Assembly (NCBI GenBank): GCA_028697875.1
Contig: JAQVEQ010000003.1
Coordinates: forward strand, 1-32,975
Source: Novosphingobium sp.
Lineage (GTDB): Bacteria > Pseudomonadota > Alphaproteobacteria > Sphingomonadales > Sphingomonadaceae
DNA length: 32,975 nucleotides
Direction of reading: 5' to 3'
Made by a program: the position numbers and the translations under genes. Shown here piece after piece: positions 17,635 through 26,453 of the stretch (position 1 is its first letter; every line of letters starts with the position of its first letter). The notes under the pieces are model-generated. The model saw only the letters and a list, made by a program, of their open reading frames with translations, ran no database searches and was not told the DNA's origin.

Positions 17635-19470
17635 ATGGGCGATATGCAACAGGGGGGAGCGGACGGTGATGGTTCTTCGGAACATGGCGTGTTCTCCATC
17701 CTGATCATCGAGGATAACCCGGGCGACCGCCGGTTGGCCGAAATCGCCCTGAGGACCGGTGCCGAAGACACCGGTGCATCCTGCAAAGTGCATATGGCCG
17801 CCACGCTCGAAGAGGGCCTCTGGCTGCTCCAGGACAGCCAAGAAGACGCGCTGCACGCGATCCTGCTCGATCTCGGGTTGCCGGATGCGACCGGTTTCGA
17901 AGGGCTGAGAACGCTCAAGTCCCTTTGCCCGGACATACCCGTCGTGATCCTGACGGGGCAGAACGAAGCGTCCGTCGCCGTATCGGCCCTGCAACACGGC
18001 GCTGCGGACTATCTGGAAAAGGACGAGATACGTCCGCGTTCCCTCTGGCGAACGATCGGCTATGCCCTCGAACGCAAGAAATTCGAGGCCGAACTCGTCA
18101 CTCTGGCGGCTACCGACCCGCTGACGATGGTAAAGAACCGCCGCGCACTGCTGGAAGCGCTGCCATCCATCATGGACAATTCGTGCCGGGCGGAACTCTA
18201 CTGTGCGGTCCTCATTTTGGACATTGATAATTTCAAGCAGATCAACGACTTGCATGGACATGGCGCTGGTGACGAGTTGCTCGTAGCCATTGCGGCGCAA
18301 ATTTCCGGCGCCGTTCGGCAGACCGATCTGGTCGGCCGTCTCGGCGGCGACGAATTCGCGGTGATCGCAACCAATCTGAAGACGCCCGAAGGTGCGGTGG
18401 AAATCGCCGAAAAGATCTCCCGGGCGATCGATTCCCTCCCCGATGTCAACGGCAGGCCGATCGAGATATCCTCGAGCATCGGGATCGCCTTGTTCCCATC
18501 GGGTGCCGAAGGGGGGGATGAACTCCTGACCCACGCCGATCTGGCGATGTACAAGGCCAAGAGGGAAGGCGGCTCGTCGATCTGCCTTTACGACGAATGC
18601 CTCCATCGCAAATTGCACCGCCGGCTGCTGTTGAAAAGGGCGATGCGCAAGGACATCGCGACGCCGGGGTTTTATCTCGACTACCAGCCGATCGTCGACT
18701 GCAAGACGCACCGGATCGTGTCCGCCGAAGGCCTTGCACGCTGGAAGCAGCAGGACGGCAAGGTCGTCATGCCCGGCGAGTTCATCCCGATAGCCGAGGA
18801 AAATGGCTGGATTGCCGACCTGGGCATGCAGATGGTCGAGGATGCCTGCGAATTCGTGAGCCGGTCGCAGATGACCGGGGTCCCGATCGTGCCCATTTCG
18901 ATCAACGTTTCCCCGATCCAGTGCAAGGACAACGGTTTTCCCGGGGAGTTCACCAAGGCGATCGAAAGCCGCGGGTGGACCCCCGCGTTGTTCAACATCG
19001 AGATTACCGAATCCACGTTCATGCAGAATCTCGATTCCGCAAGGCGCGGGCTCGAGGCGCTGATGAATGTGGGGATCGGAATCCACATCGACGATTTCGG
19101 GACCGGCTATTCGTCGCTGTCGCTGCTGCGGGACTTGCCGCTCAAGCACTTGAAGCTCGACCGCAGCTTCGTATCGAGAATGGTCGACGACCTGGGCACC
19201 AGGCGCATCATGGAAGCGATTTCAGACCTCGCGCACAAGCTTGAGTTCAAGACCGTGGCCGAGGGGGTGGAAACGGAGGAGCAGGTAGAATTGCTGACCG
19301 AAATCGGGATCGACTACCTCCAGGGTTTCTATTTCTCCCCGCCGATCAGCGCAGCGAGGCTTTGTGAAGAACTGATCATGGGCAGGGCCCTGCGTAGCGG
19401 TTACAAGGCGGAAGAGGCTGCCGACGACGACTATGTGCCCGGCCCGCTTCCGCGGGTCGTGGGGCGTTAG
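17635..19470 (+). CDS. response regulator with REC-GGDEF-EAL domains
   Basis: This is a 611-residue protein. The receiver domain (about 20-135) has acidic residues in IIEDNPGD, phosphoacceptor Asp79 (ILLDLGLPD), Thr107 and Lys129. The GGDEF domain has RLGGDEF intact and the inhibitory RxxD site as RQTD five residues upstream. In the EAL domain the namesake motif reads EGL (SAEGLARW) instead of EAL; the metal-binding Glu is kept, as are SINVSP, EITEST, DDFGTGYSSLSLL, LKLDRSF, EGVET and LQGF. It is likely a phosphorylation-controlled c-di-GMP cyclase and/or phosphodiesterase in the cytoplasm. The ATG at 17635 is favoured because GGAG lies six bases upstream; the ATG at 17629 directly touches that site. 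The kinase gene starts 10 bp after its stop, so the kinase may be its partner. Confidence 0.92.
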   Translation: MGDMQQGGADGDGSSEHGVFSILIIEDNPGDRRLAEIALRTGAEDTGASCKVHMAATLEEGLWLLQDSQEDALHAILLDLGLPDATGFEGLRTLKSLCPDIPVVILTGQNEASVAVSALQHGAADYLEKDEIRPRSLWRTIGYALERKKFEAELVTLAATDPLTMVKNRRALLEALPSIMDNSCRAELYCAVLILDIDNFKQINDLHGHGAGDELLVAIAAQISGAVRQTDLVGRLGGDEFAVIATNLKTPEGAVEIAEKISRAIDSLPDVNGRPIEISSSIGIALFPSGAEGGDELLTHADLAMYKAKREGGSSICLYDECLHRKLHRRLLLKRAMRKDIATPGFYLDYQPIVDCKTHRIVSAEGLARWKQQDGKVVMPGEFIPIAEENGWIADLGMQMVEDACEFVSRSQMTGVPIVPISINVSPIQCKDNGFPGEFTKAIESRGWTPALFNIEITESTFMQNLDSARRGLEALMNVGIGIHIDDFGTGYSSLSLLRDLPLKHLKLDRSFVSRMVDDLGTRRIMEAISDLAHKLEFKTVAEGVETEEQVELLTEIGIDYLQGFYFSPPISAARLCEELIMGRALRSGYKAEEAADDDYVPGPLPRVVGR

Positions 19471-19480
19471 GATCTCCGGC

Positions 19481-21454
19481 ATGAAGTGGCTTGAGCTGTC
19501 GAGATTCAGCTTCGCGACAAAGGTCGTTCTGGCGACCGGGCTGATCGGCCTGTTGTCCATCGCGGCGCTGACTGTCTACATGTACCACGGAAGCGAGAAC
19601 ATTCTGGTCGAACGGGACTCGGAACGTCTCGCCGGCAGCGTGGAAGTGTCGGCCTTGCGCCTCAATTCGCGTTTGGAATTCGGGCGGCAGGACACGCTGC
19701 TGCTGTCCAAGACGCCGCCGATCCTCGGTATCTTCCGCGCAAATTTGCAAGGTGGCGTCGATCCGCTCGACGGTTCCACCGGACGCCTGTGGCGCGACCG
19801 CCTTGCCACCATTTTTGCCGGAATGCTCGAGGCGCGGCCCGAATACATGCAGGTTCGCTTGATCGGAGCAGGCGACAACGGACGGGAAATTGTCCGGGTA
19901 GACCGGCTGCGCGACGGCACGATCAACAGGATTCCCGAGCAGGAACTGCAGCAGAAGATCAATCGGCCATACGTCCGCGATACCCTGCGCCTGAACAAGG
20001 GCGAGATCTATCTGTCACGGATCGACCTGAACCAGGAACACGGCAAGATCGAGGTGCCCAACCGTCCCGTCATCAGAGTGGCGACACCGCTGTTCTCGGA
20101 AACGGGCGAAAGGCTCGGCATCATCATCATCAACATCGACATGGGCCGGATTTTCCAGATCATCAAAGGCCCGCTGCCCGATCAGGCCGGGTTCTACCTC
20201 ACGAACAGCGACGGCGACTACCTCGATCATCCGCAGGCGGAAAAGACGTTCGGATTCGATCTCGGCCACCGTTACCTGATGCAGGACGAATTCCCCGCGC
20301 TGAAGTCCTTCTTCGCAGGTAATGCAAGCGAATACAGGGGTATGATCGACGGCCCGGCGGGCCAACTCCTCACGGTCGCCGCCAAGGTTCGTTACGATCC
20401 CCAGGACGACAGCCAGTACGTGGTCATCAGCGAGACGATACCGGCGAGCGAACTTGCCGAAAGCATGGCCAGCGTGCGCAATCGCGCGGCTGCCGCAGCC
20501 GCAGTTGTGCTCTTGTTTGGGCTTCTGGCGATGGCATGGCTGGCGCGGTCGCTGGCGCGGCCGCTCAAGGACATCAGCGACATGGCCGTGGCGGTTTCGC
20601 GTGGCGACCGGCAGGTGGATATCGGCACGACCGGGATGCGGCGCGATGAGGTCGGTGCGCTTGCCCGCAGTTTCGAAACGATGGTTCTGAAGGTCGACGA
20701 GCGCGAGACGGAACTTGCCGCCGAGAAGGTGAAACTGGAGCAGGCCAATGACAAGCTGGTCCGCTCGAACCGGGAATTGATGCAATTCGCCTATGTCGCT
20801 TCCCACGACCTGCAGGAGCCGCTGCGGATGGTCGATAGTTACATGGGGCTGATCGAACGCCGCTATAAGGGCAAGCTCGACTCCGATGCCGACGAATTCA
20901 TCGGTTATGCGGTGGACGGCGCGCGGCGCATGAAGCGGCTGATCAACGAGCTTCTTTCCTATTCGCGCGTCAGCAACAGGCCGCTGAAAGTCGACCGGGT
21001 CGATACGCGCGCCCTTGTCGAAGGGGTTCTCGCGATGCTGCAGGGCCAGATCGAGCAGGCCGGTGCGGAGATCGAAGTCGGCCCGCTTCCGACAATCGAA
21101 GCCGACCCGGGGCAGATCGAACGGCTGTTCACCAACCTTATCGGCAATGCGCTCAAGTTTCGCAGCGATACGCCCCCGCACATCACGGTTTCCGCTGAAC
21201 AGAAGGACGGGATGTGGGAGTTTGCGATTGCCGATAACGGCATCGGGATCGATCCCGAATTCCAGGAAAAGATCTTCGAGATATTCGCGCGTCTGCACAG
21301 CCGTGACGTCTATGACGGTACCGGCATCGGCCTGGCGGCCTGCAAGCGTATCGTCGAATTGCATGGCGGCACGATCCGGGTGGAACCCGCGCCTGGCGGC
21401 GGTTCCATCTTCCGCTTCACATTGCCCGAGCGTCAGGAAGGGGAGGAAGACTGA
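19481..21454 (+). CDS. membrane sensor histidine kinase (periplasmic sensor-HAMP-HisKA-HATPase)
   Basis: This is a 657-residue kinase. Membrane helix 1 is at about 13-34 and helix 2 at about 336-355, enclosing a 300-residue periplasmic sensor with Cache-like features (PVIRVATPLFSETGERLGII). HAMP (about 356-410) and a coiled coil follow. The H-box is ASHDLQEPLRMV with His442, resembling kinases of the phytochrome-like group that use small receivers. N-box LIGNALKF, G1 ADNGIGI and G2 GTGIGLA are intact. The ATG at 19481 is 10 bp after the upstream stop; an earlier ATG at 19433 would overlap that gene and lacks support. The stop shares a base with the next start (TGATG). The signal sensed is unknown. 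Confidence 0.92.
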   Translation: MKWLELSRFSFATKVVLATGLIGLLSIAALTVYMYHGSENILVERDSERLAGSVEVSALRLNSRLEFGRQDTLLLSKTPPILGIFRANLQGGVDPLDGSTGRLWRDRLATIFAGMLEARPEYMQVRLIGAGDNGREIVRVDRLRDGTINRIPEQELQQKINRPYVRDTLRLNKGEIYLSRIDLNQEHGKIEVPNRPVIRVATPLFSETGERLGIIIINIDMGRIFQIIKGPLPDQAGFYLTNSDGDYLDHPQAEKTFGFDLGHRYLMQDEFPALKSFFAGNASEYRGMIDGPAGQLLTVAAKVRYDPQDDSQYVVISETIPASELAESMASVRNRAAAAAAVVLLFGLLAMAWLARSLARPLKDISDMAVAVSRGDRQVDIGTTGMRRDEVGALARSFETMVLKVDERETELAAEKVKLEQANDKLVRSNRELMQFAYVASHDLQEPLRMVDSYMGLIERRYKGKLDSDADEFIGYAVDGARRMKRLINELLSYSRVSNRPLKVDRVDTRALVEGVLAMLQGQIEQAGAEIEVGPLPTIEADPGQIERLFTNLIGNALKFRSDTPPHITVSAEQKDGMWEFAIADNGIGIDPEFQEKIFEIFARLHSRDVYDGTGIGLAACKRIVELHGGTIRVEPAPGGGSIFRFTLPERQEGEED

Positions 21455-21900
21455 TGTTGGATGTATTTCCGCGCCCGATCGAGATCCTGCTCGTCGAAGA
21501 CAACCCGGCCGATATCCGGTTGACTCAGGAAGGCCTGAAGGAAGCCAAGGTCACGAACAATCTCCATGCGGTCACGAACGGCAGGGATGCGCTGGACTTC
21601 CTGTACCGGCGTGAGGCCTATACCGACGCCCCGCGTCCCGACCTCGTCTTGCTCGACCTCAATCTTCCGGGGCTTAGCGGGCATTCGGTTCTTGCCGAAA
21701 TCAAGAAGGAACCGAGCCTGTTGTTGATACCGGTCGTGGTCCTCACTTCGTCGGAATCCGAAGCCGATATCGTCAAGTCCTACGAGGAACATGCCAATTG
21801 CTTCATTTCGAAGCCGGTCGACTTTTCCAGCTTCCTCGACATCGTTTCACGGATCGAGAGTTTCTGGTTTTCGATTGTGAGGCTGCCGCAGCCCAACTGA
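21454..21900 (+). CDS. single-domain response regulator, Rcp1-like
   Basis: This 148-residue protein is essentially one receiver domain. It has acidic pair Glu/Asp in LLVEDNPAD, phosphoacceptor Asp68 (LVLLDLNLPGLSG), Thr98 (VVLTSSES) and Lys120 (FISKPVDF). The wording LVEDNPADIRLTQEGLKE is typical of small receivers paired with phytochrome-type or similar kinases (Rcp1 group). There is no output domain, so it probably relays phosphate or acts by protein-protein contact. Its ATG overlaps the kinase stop by one base, so the two are translationally coupled and almost certainly a cognate pair. Confidence 0.93.
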   Translation: MLDVFPRPIEILLVEDNPADIRLTQEGLKEAKVTNNLHAVTNGRDALDFLYRREAYTDAPRPDLVLLDLNLPGLSGHSVLAEIKKEPSLLLIPVVVLTSSESEADIVKSYEEHANCFISKPVDFSSFLDIVSRIESFWFSIVRLPQPN

Positions 21901-21927
21901 ACTCCGGCCCCTTGCTGGCTCGCGTGG

Positions 21928-21956
21928 TCAGGGCATCGTCCGTATCGATGCCCTGA
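21928..21956 (+). terminator. 11-bp perfect hairpin after the kinase/regulator operon
   Basis: TCAGGGCATCG (21928-21938) and CGATGCCCTGA (21946-21956) pair perfectly around a 7-base loop, 28 bp after the response-regulator stop. Only a short T run follows. It is a likely transcription end for the signalling operon. Confidence 0.6.
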
Positions 21957-22098
21957 GCGGGCGTTTGTCCCTGTTTGGCTGAATCACCCCCGTACTGTGT
22001 CGTGTCCGCTATCTCGCAATCGTGCCTTGCGGAGGGGAAGATATTGGCGTGCCCGGACATTCGTGGAATCATCCGGGCGAGTTGCAGAGAGGGTGCCG

Positions 22099-22977
22099 AT
22101 GGATTTCGAGATAGAACCGCTTGCGGGAGCGATGGGGGCCATCGTCCGGGGATGGACGCCGGGCAAGCCGCTGAGCGAGCAGGACCGCGAGACGATCGGC
22201 GAAGCCCTGCGGCAATATCTGGTCCTCGTCTTCCGTGGCCAGCAGCAGCCGACCGACGACGAACTGGTCGCTTTCGGCAGTGCGTTCGGGGATTTGCTGC
22301 AAGGGTCGGCTTTTCTGGAACGGCCGCGCGATCACCCCGAAATCCTCCGGGTCGGCAATCTCGTCGGCGAGGACGGCAAGCCCGAAGGGACGGGCGGCGC
22401 GTCTATGATGGACTGGCATTCCGACTATTCCTATGTCGACCGGGTCGGGGACGTGACCTTCCTCAATGCGGTCGAACTGCCCAGGACGCCGCCGCACACC
22501 TATTTTGCCAATCAGTATCGCGCCCTTGAAACCCTGTCTGAAGCAATGCGGGACCGGCTGTACGGACTGCGCGCGCTTCACAGCGTCTCGCACTACTACG
22601 AGGATGGCGGATCCCAGGATGTCGAGCGTTACCGCGCCGACCGCGAACGCGACCGGAAGGCCGGCATCGAAGCGCCCCCGATACCCGAGGCCGAGCATCC
22701 GGTCATCGTGCGCCACCCGGAAACGGGCCGCGAGATTCTCTATGTCGGACCGGCCATTACCCGCTCGATCAATGGCCTCCCCGCGGAAGAGAGCGATGCC
22801 TTGCTGGCGGAACTCCATGCCCATTCGACGCGGCCGGACAATGTCCTGGCCCATGACTGGGAGACTGGCGACCTGGTGATGTTCGACACGCTGGGGACGC
22901 TGCACAAGCGCGACGCATGGGACCCGGGAGAGCGGCGCTCCATGCGGCAGATGAGCACCGTTTGCCGGATCGATTGA
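22099..22977 (+). CDS. TauD/TfdA-family Fe(II)/2-oxoglutarate dioxygenase
   Basis: This is a 292-residue dioxygenase. The facial triad is His107 and Asp109 (MMDWHSDYSY) with His269 (DTLGTLHKRDAW); the 2-oxoglutarate-binding Arg is in GERRSMRQM (about 279-283). The family includes taurine, alkylsulfate and 2,4-D dioxygenases, which hydroxylate the substrate while decarboxylating 2-oxoglutarate. The ATG at 22099 follows AGAGAGGG by six bases; frames further upstream are Arg-rich and unsupported. It is monocistronic as seen here, converging on a TetR gene. Nothing nearby suggests a sulfonate or phenoxy-acid pathway, so the substrate is left open. Confidence 0.9.
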   Translation: MDFEIEPLAGAMGAIVRGWTPGKPLSEQDRETIGEALRQYLVLVFRGQQQPTDDELVAFGSAFGDLLQGSAFLERPRDHPEILRVGNLVGEDGKPEGTGGASMMDWHSDYSYVDRVGDVTFLNAVELPRTPPHTYFANQYRALETLSEAMRDRLYGLRALHSVSHYYEDGGSQDVERYRADRERDRKAGIEAPPIPEAEHPVIVRHPETGREILYVGPAITRSINGLPAEESDALLAELHAHSTRPDNVLAHDWETGDLVMFDTLGTLHKRDAWDPGERRSMRQMSTVCRID

Positions 22978-23056
22978 CGGCAAACGGATAAACGGCGGCA
23001 ACCCGGACCGGCGTCCCTTTATCCTTTCGTGCGTTCCGGTACGGCGCGCGCCGCTG

Positions 23057-23698
23057 CTATGGCCGCGCCCCGGACAGAAACAGATCGCAAACCTTTCGTG
23101 CGTGTTCGGCCAGTTTCTCCTCGTCGACCGGGGGGATCTGTCCGTTGGCGGCGGCGATGATCGTGTCCACTGTCAGCATCTTGAGGAAGGTGTCGGCGGC
23201 CCACACCGGGTCCAGATCCCCGCGCAGGTCTTGCCCGACCCGCGAGGAAAAGTAATCGATCAGGGGCTGGACATAGAGGTGCTGGACCGACGCCATGACA
23301 AGGCGATGCAGTTCCGGGAGATTGTTACCCTCCCGGAATGTGATGATGATAAGGCGGACTGCGGTCGGATGACAGGCGACATGCAGGATGGTCATGGCCC
23401 TGCGCATGAGCCCGTCCGCGACTGGTAGCGTGTCGGCTTTCGGCAGACGGGTGCCAAGCAGGCGCTGGCTCAGCCGCTCGACGACGGCGCCGAGTATGCC
23501 CGTCTTGTCGGCCCATCTGGCGTAGAGCGTCTTCTTCGAAACCCGCGCGACGCGTGCGATGCCTTCCATGGTCGTGGCGGCATAGCCGTGCTCGATGATC
23601 ATCGCTTCGGCGACGGCCAGGATGCGGTCGTTCCGCATTTCGATATCGGCCGATCTTGGCCGGCCGCCGACACCGCGCATATCCGTTTCTCTTGCCAT
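23057..23698 (-). CDS. TetR-family transcriptional regulator
   Basis: This 213-residue repressor has an N-terminal TetR helix-turn-helix (about residues 25-70: ILAVAEAMIIEHGYAATTMEGIARVARVSKKTLYARW). A helical ligand domain with a TetR_C-type pattern follows (FREGNNLPELHRLVMAS, then WAADTFLKML). The ATG at 23698 has AAGG just upstream and lies about 19 bases after a predicted transcription start. The next in-frame ATG is six codons later. A perfect 8-bp inverted repeat lies next to its promoter, so autoregulation is likely. It is divergent from a TonB-dependent receptor gene, which may also be controlled. It ends 79 bp from the convergent TauD-like gene. The ligand is unknown. Confidence 0.9.
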   Translation of the reverse strand: MARETDMRGVGGRPRSADIEMRNDRILAVAEAMIIEHGYAATTMEGIARVARVSKKTLYARWADKTGILGAVVERLSQRLLGTRLPKADTLPVADGLMRRAMTILHVACHPTAVRLIIITFREGNNLPELHRLVMASVQHLYVQPLIDYFSSRVGQDLRGDLDPVWAADTFLKMLTVDTIIAAANGQIPPVDEEKLAEHARKVCDLFLSGARP

Positions 23699-23723
23699 TG
23701 CCTTTCTGCATTTAGGCTTGCAA

Positions 23724-23752
23724 ATTTTTTGCTTGCAACCCGTTCGTGTCAA
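23724..23752 (-). promoter_or_regulatory. sigma-70-type promoter of the TetR gene
   Basis: On the minus strand a perfect -35 box TTGACA (23752-23747) and a -10-like AAAAAT (23729-23724) are separated by exactly 17 bp. The start of transcription would fall near 23717, giving a leader of about 19 bases. Two direct copies of GCTTGCAA (23716-23723 and 23731-23738, plus strand) flank the -10 box. Confidence 0.6.
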
Positions 23753-23757
23753 CATAG

Positions 23758-23776
23758 AAACGGAAGCGTTCCGTTT
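23758..23776. promoter_or_regulatory. palindromic operator, probably bound by the TetR regulator
   Basis: AAACGGAA (23758-23765) and TTCCGTTT (23769-23776) are perfect inverted repeats around GCG. The site lies five bases upstream of the -35 box of the TetR gene. Size and symmetry fit a TetR dimer site; binding is inferred. Confidence 0.6.
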
Positions 23777-23997
23777 TTGGGGAGGACAGTGTGGGATTCG
23801 GGGGGCATTCGCGCCATCCAGAATTTTCGCGACCGGCATGGGAACGCGGCAACTGTTGCCGCAGTGCCGGGGAGCGCGAACTCCACAGGCTGTCAGGCTC
23901 CCGTTTCACGTCACGTCCAGGCCGGCATTTCGATGACCGCAAGTGCGCACTGCCGGGACGTTCTATAACTCTGTGATAAATATAGAATATATTTCAA

Positions 23998-24003
23998 TAT
24001 AAT
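23998..24003 (+). promoter_or_regulatory. candidate -10 box of the TonB receptor gene
   Basis: A perfect TATAAT lies 50 bp before the receptor start in AT-rich DNA. The matching -35 region is weak (TGATAA at 23974-23979, 18-bp spacing), so an activator may be needed or the site may be coincidental. Confidence 0.35.
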
Positions 24004-24053
24004 ATGACGTATATTTGACAAAGCGCAAAGCGACGAAACAGATGGAGGGGAAG

Positions 24054-26375
24054 ATGCGGAATGCGTTTCAACGTCATGGTTCGATGATGACGAGTGCGAG
24101 TGGCATGGCGCTCGCATGTGCGACGGCCATGCTGGCGATGGCGGCGCCGGCCTACGGGCAGGAGGGGGATGCAGCCCCCGCGCAAGACACTGCGGGCGGC
24201 CTGAAGGAAATTGTCGTGACCGCTCAGAAGAAGGCGGAAGTCCTTCAGAAGGTTCCGGTCGCGGTGACGGCTTTCACGGCTGATGCCATCGAGAAGGCCC
24301 AGATCGTCAACGTGGCGAGTCTGACCTCGCTTGCCCCGAATCTCAACGTCTCGGTGCAGCCTGCCGGTTCGACTCTTCCGACCCTGACGATCCGCGGTGT
24401 CACCGGCGGTCAGGCAACGCCGGGGGCGGACAATGGCGTGTCGCTCTATGTCGATGGTGTCTATACCGGGGCCGGTTACGGCGCGCTGTCGGGCCTTGCC
24501 GACATCGAACGGGTGGAAGTGCTGCGCGGCCCGCAGGGGACGCTCTATGGCCGCAATTCCACCGGCGGCGCAGTCAATTTCATCACGCGCGGCCCGAGTG
24601 GCAAGTTCGGTATCCGGCAGGAATTCACTGTCGGCAACCGCAGCAAATTCCGCGCCAAGACCCGGCTGGACTTGCCCGAAGTCAACGGCTTCTCGGCGGT
24701 TGTCACGTATCTGCATGACGAGCAGAAGGGCTGGGGGCACAACCTCGGAGCAGGGCAGGAATGGGATTTCACCGACCTGACCGACGGCAAGCTCGGCAAG
24801 ACGGTTTCTTCCAAGCGGCTCGGCAGCCGCAACATCGACGGCGTCCATGCCGACATCCGCTACGAGTCCGACAAGTTCAAGGCCTCCTACAAGGCGGACT
24901 ACGTGCACAACGTCCTGACCATGACACCGCAGCAGGTGCTGGGCTTTTCCTCCGGCATAGGCGGCACTTATGCGGCGGGGGTCTACATGGCGCAGCCCTA
25001 CGTCGGCGGGACGCAGATCGATCCGTCCTTCGAACGGCAGGACTACGTGAACAACTGGTTCACGGCTCCTGAAAAGCTCAAGGTCTTCACCACCAGCCTG
25101 ACGCTCAGCTACGAATTCTCGGACCAGCTCTCGATCAAGAACATCCTCGCCTACCGGACGTTCACCGATACCGTTCCCAATGGGCTGGACGGGGCCGGCG
25201 GGTTGAGGGATGCCCTGGGCTCGGGCGCGCCACTGGTGCTCCTCGGCGTGCCGACATACGCCCATGAAACCCAGTGGACCAACGAGTTCCAGGTCAACTA
25301 CAATTCCGATCTGGTCGATATCGTCGGCGGCCTGTTCTTTTACACCGAACGCTACAACTACCGCGCGCCGTTGCTGTCGTTCACGACCGTGCCGGACTTC
25401 GCGCCGCCGGAAGATCTGGTGTCCAAGGGACGCTCCAAGACGCATAACCGGTCCTATGCCGCCTATGCGCAGGCCACGTTCCATCTCACCGGCCAGCTCG
25501 ACCTGACCGGCGGCATTCGCCAGACCAAGGACAAGCGCGAGACGACGGCGATCGACACGACTTCGGCGCTGCTCCCGCCCGGAACCTTCAAGAAGAGCTT
25601 CAACCACACCGACTGGACGGCCAACATCACCTTCAGGCCGACCAACGACATGACGCTCTATGCCAAGGTGGCAACCGGCTTCCTGTCGGGCGGCGTGGTT
25701 TCGGCCGGTGTGCCGTTTGATCCGGAAGAGCTGACACAATACGAAGTGGGCGCCAAGACGGAAATGCTGGACCGCCATCTGCGGCTGAACCTTGCGGCAT
25801 TCTATTCCGATTACCGCGACTTGCAGGCGATCGATTTCAGCCTTGGCTACACGCGTTTCACCAATGCCGGCAAATCGCGCATCCAGGGGCTCGAACTCGA
25901 AGCGACGGCATTGCCGCTGCCGGGTCTGATGCTGACCGCCAACATGGGCTACACCGACTTCAAGTATAAGAGCTACGTGCTTGGCGGGGTGGATGTTACC
26001 TCGATCTACAAGGCGGTGTACTTCCCCAAGTTCAACAGTGCGCTGGGGATGGAATATACGCTGCCGGCCTTCGGAAACGGTTCGGAGCTGTCGTTCAATC
26101 TCGGGGCGACCTATCGCTCGAAGGTCCGTTACACCCAGCCGACCAATGCTGCGGACCTGAACGAAGCGACGATTTCGCCGTCGAAGTGGCTGCTGGATGC
26201 CCGTGCCACTCTGGCGCATGTCCCGCTTGGCGGGCTGGACGCCAAGATCTCGGTATGGGGCAAGAACCTCACCGATTCCCGCAAGCTGGCCTACGCGGCC
26301 GATCTCGGGACCGTGGTGCAGGGCAGTTTTGAGGAGCCGCGTACTTTCGGGATCGATTTCGCCTTCGAATATTGA
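24054..26375 (+). CDS. TonB-dependent outer-membrane receptor
   Basis: This is a 773-residue receptor. A long signal peptide (to about residue 35, ending APAYG) is followed by a TonB-box-like LKEIVVTAQKK near residue 50. The plug domain contains VPVAVTAFTADAIE, LTIRGV and the strongly conserved RVEVLRGPQGTLYGRNSTGGAVNFIT. A beta-barrel of about 22 strands follows, ending FGIDFAFEY with a terminal aromatic residue. This plug wording is that of the large sphingomonad receptor group used for many organic substrates as well as iron chelates. The start at 24054 is chosen for GGAGGGG just upstream. It is divergent from a TetR gene and isolated downstream. The substrate cannot be read; no Fur or heme genes adjoin it. 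Confidence 0.93.
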   Translation: MRNAFQRHGSMMTSASGMALACATAMLAMAAPAYGQEGDAAPAQDTAGGLKEIVVTAQKKAEVLQKVPVAVTAFTADAIEKAQIVNVASLTSLAPNLNVSVQPAGSTLPTLTIRGVTGGQATPGADNGVSLYVDGVYTGAGYGALSGLADIERVEVLRGPQGTLYGRNSTGGAVNFITRGPSGKFGIRQEFTVGNRSKFRAKTRLDLPEVNGFSAVVTYLHDEQKGWGHNLGAGQEWDFTDLTDGKLGKTVSSKRLGSRNIDGVHADIRYESDKFKASYKADYVHNVLTMTPQQVLGFSSGIGGTYAAGVYMAQPYVGGTQIDPSFERQDYVNNWFTAPEKLKVFTTSLTLSYEFSDQLSIKNILAYRTFTDTVPNGLDGAGGLRDALGSGAPLVLLGVPTYAHETQWTNEFQVNYNSDLVDIVGGLFFYTERYNYRAPLLSFTTVPDFAPPEDLVSKGRSKTHNRSYAAYAQATFHLTGQLDLTGGIRQTKDKRETTAIDTTSALLPPGTFKKSFNHTDWTANITFRPTNDMTLYAKVATGFLSGGVVSAGVPFDPEELTQYEVGAKTEMLDRHLRLNLAAFYSDYRDLQAIDFSLGYTRFTNAGKSRIQGLELEATALPLPGLMLTANMGYTDFKYKSYVLGGVDVTSIYKAVYFPKFNSALGMEYTLPAFGNGSELSFNLGATYRSKVRYTQPTNAADLNEATISPSKWLLDARATLAHVPLGGLDAKISVWGKNLTDSRKLAYAADLGTVVQGSFEEPRTFGIDFAFEY

Positions 26376-26392
26376 TCTGAAGCCCAGAGCAG

Positions 26393-26418
26393 GGGCGTGC
26401 CGCCGGTGCGGCGCGCCC
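26393..26418. terminator. 11-bp hairpin between convergent receptor and ATPase operon
   Basis: GGGCGTGCCGC (26393-26403) pairs with GCGGCGCGCCC (26408-26418), with one G-T wobble and a 4-base CGGT loop. It lies 17 bp after the receptor stop and 35 bp from the atpG stop, and is a likely shared terminator. A short TT follows on the plus strand. Confidence 0.6.
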
Positions 26419-26453
26419 TTCCTGGCACTGTCAGGTGGCGAATGGCGCGGCCA

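Larger units (their letters stand above)
23699..24053. other. 355-bp intergenic region between tetR-type and TonB receptor genes
   Basis: It holds a tetR promoter and operator at its left end and an AT-rich receptor leader at its right end (23960-24020). The middle, 23780-23955, is GC-rich; a 61-codon plus-strand frame at 23791-23976 has unlike composition and no start signal and was not called as a gene. Confidence 0.6.

Noticed and set aside
22986..23024. GGATAAA/TTTATCC inverted repeat between the TauD-like and TetR genes as a terminator
   Set aside because: Only 7 bp with a 25-base loop and no G/C-rich stem; too weak to call.
23791..23976. 61-codon plus-strand frame upstream of the TonB receptor
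   Set aside because: No ribosome site, no recognisable motif and Arg/Ser-rich composition; more likely non-coding.
23994..26219. 741-codon open frame on the minus strand
   Set aside because: It is antisense to the TonB receptor, which has clear motifs; the product has no recognisable domain.
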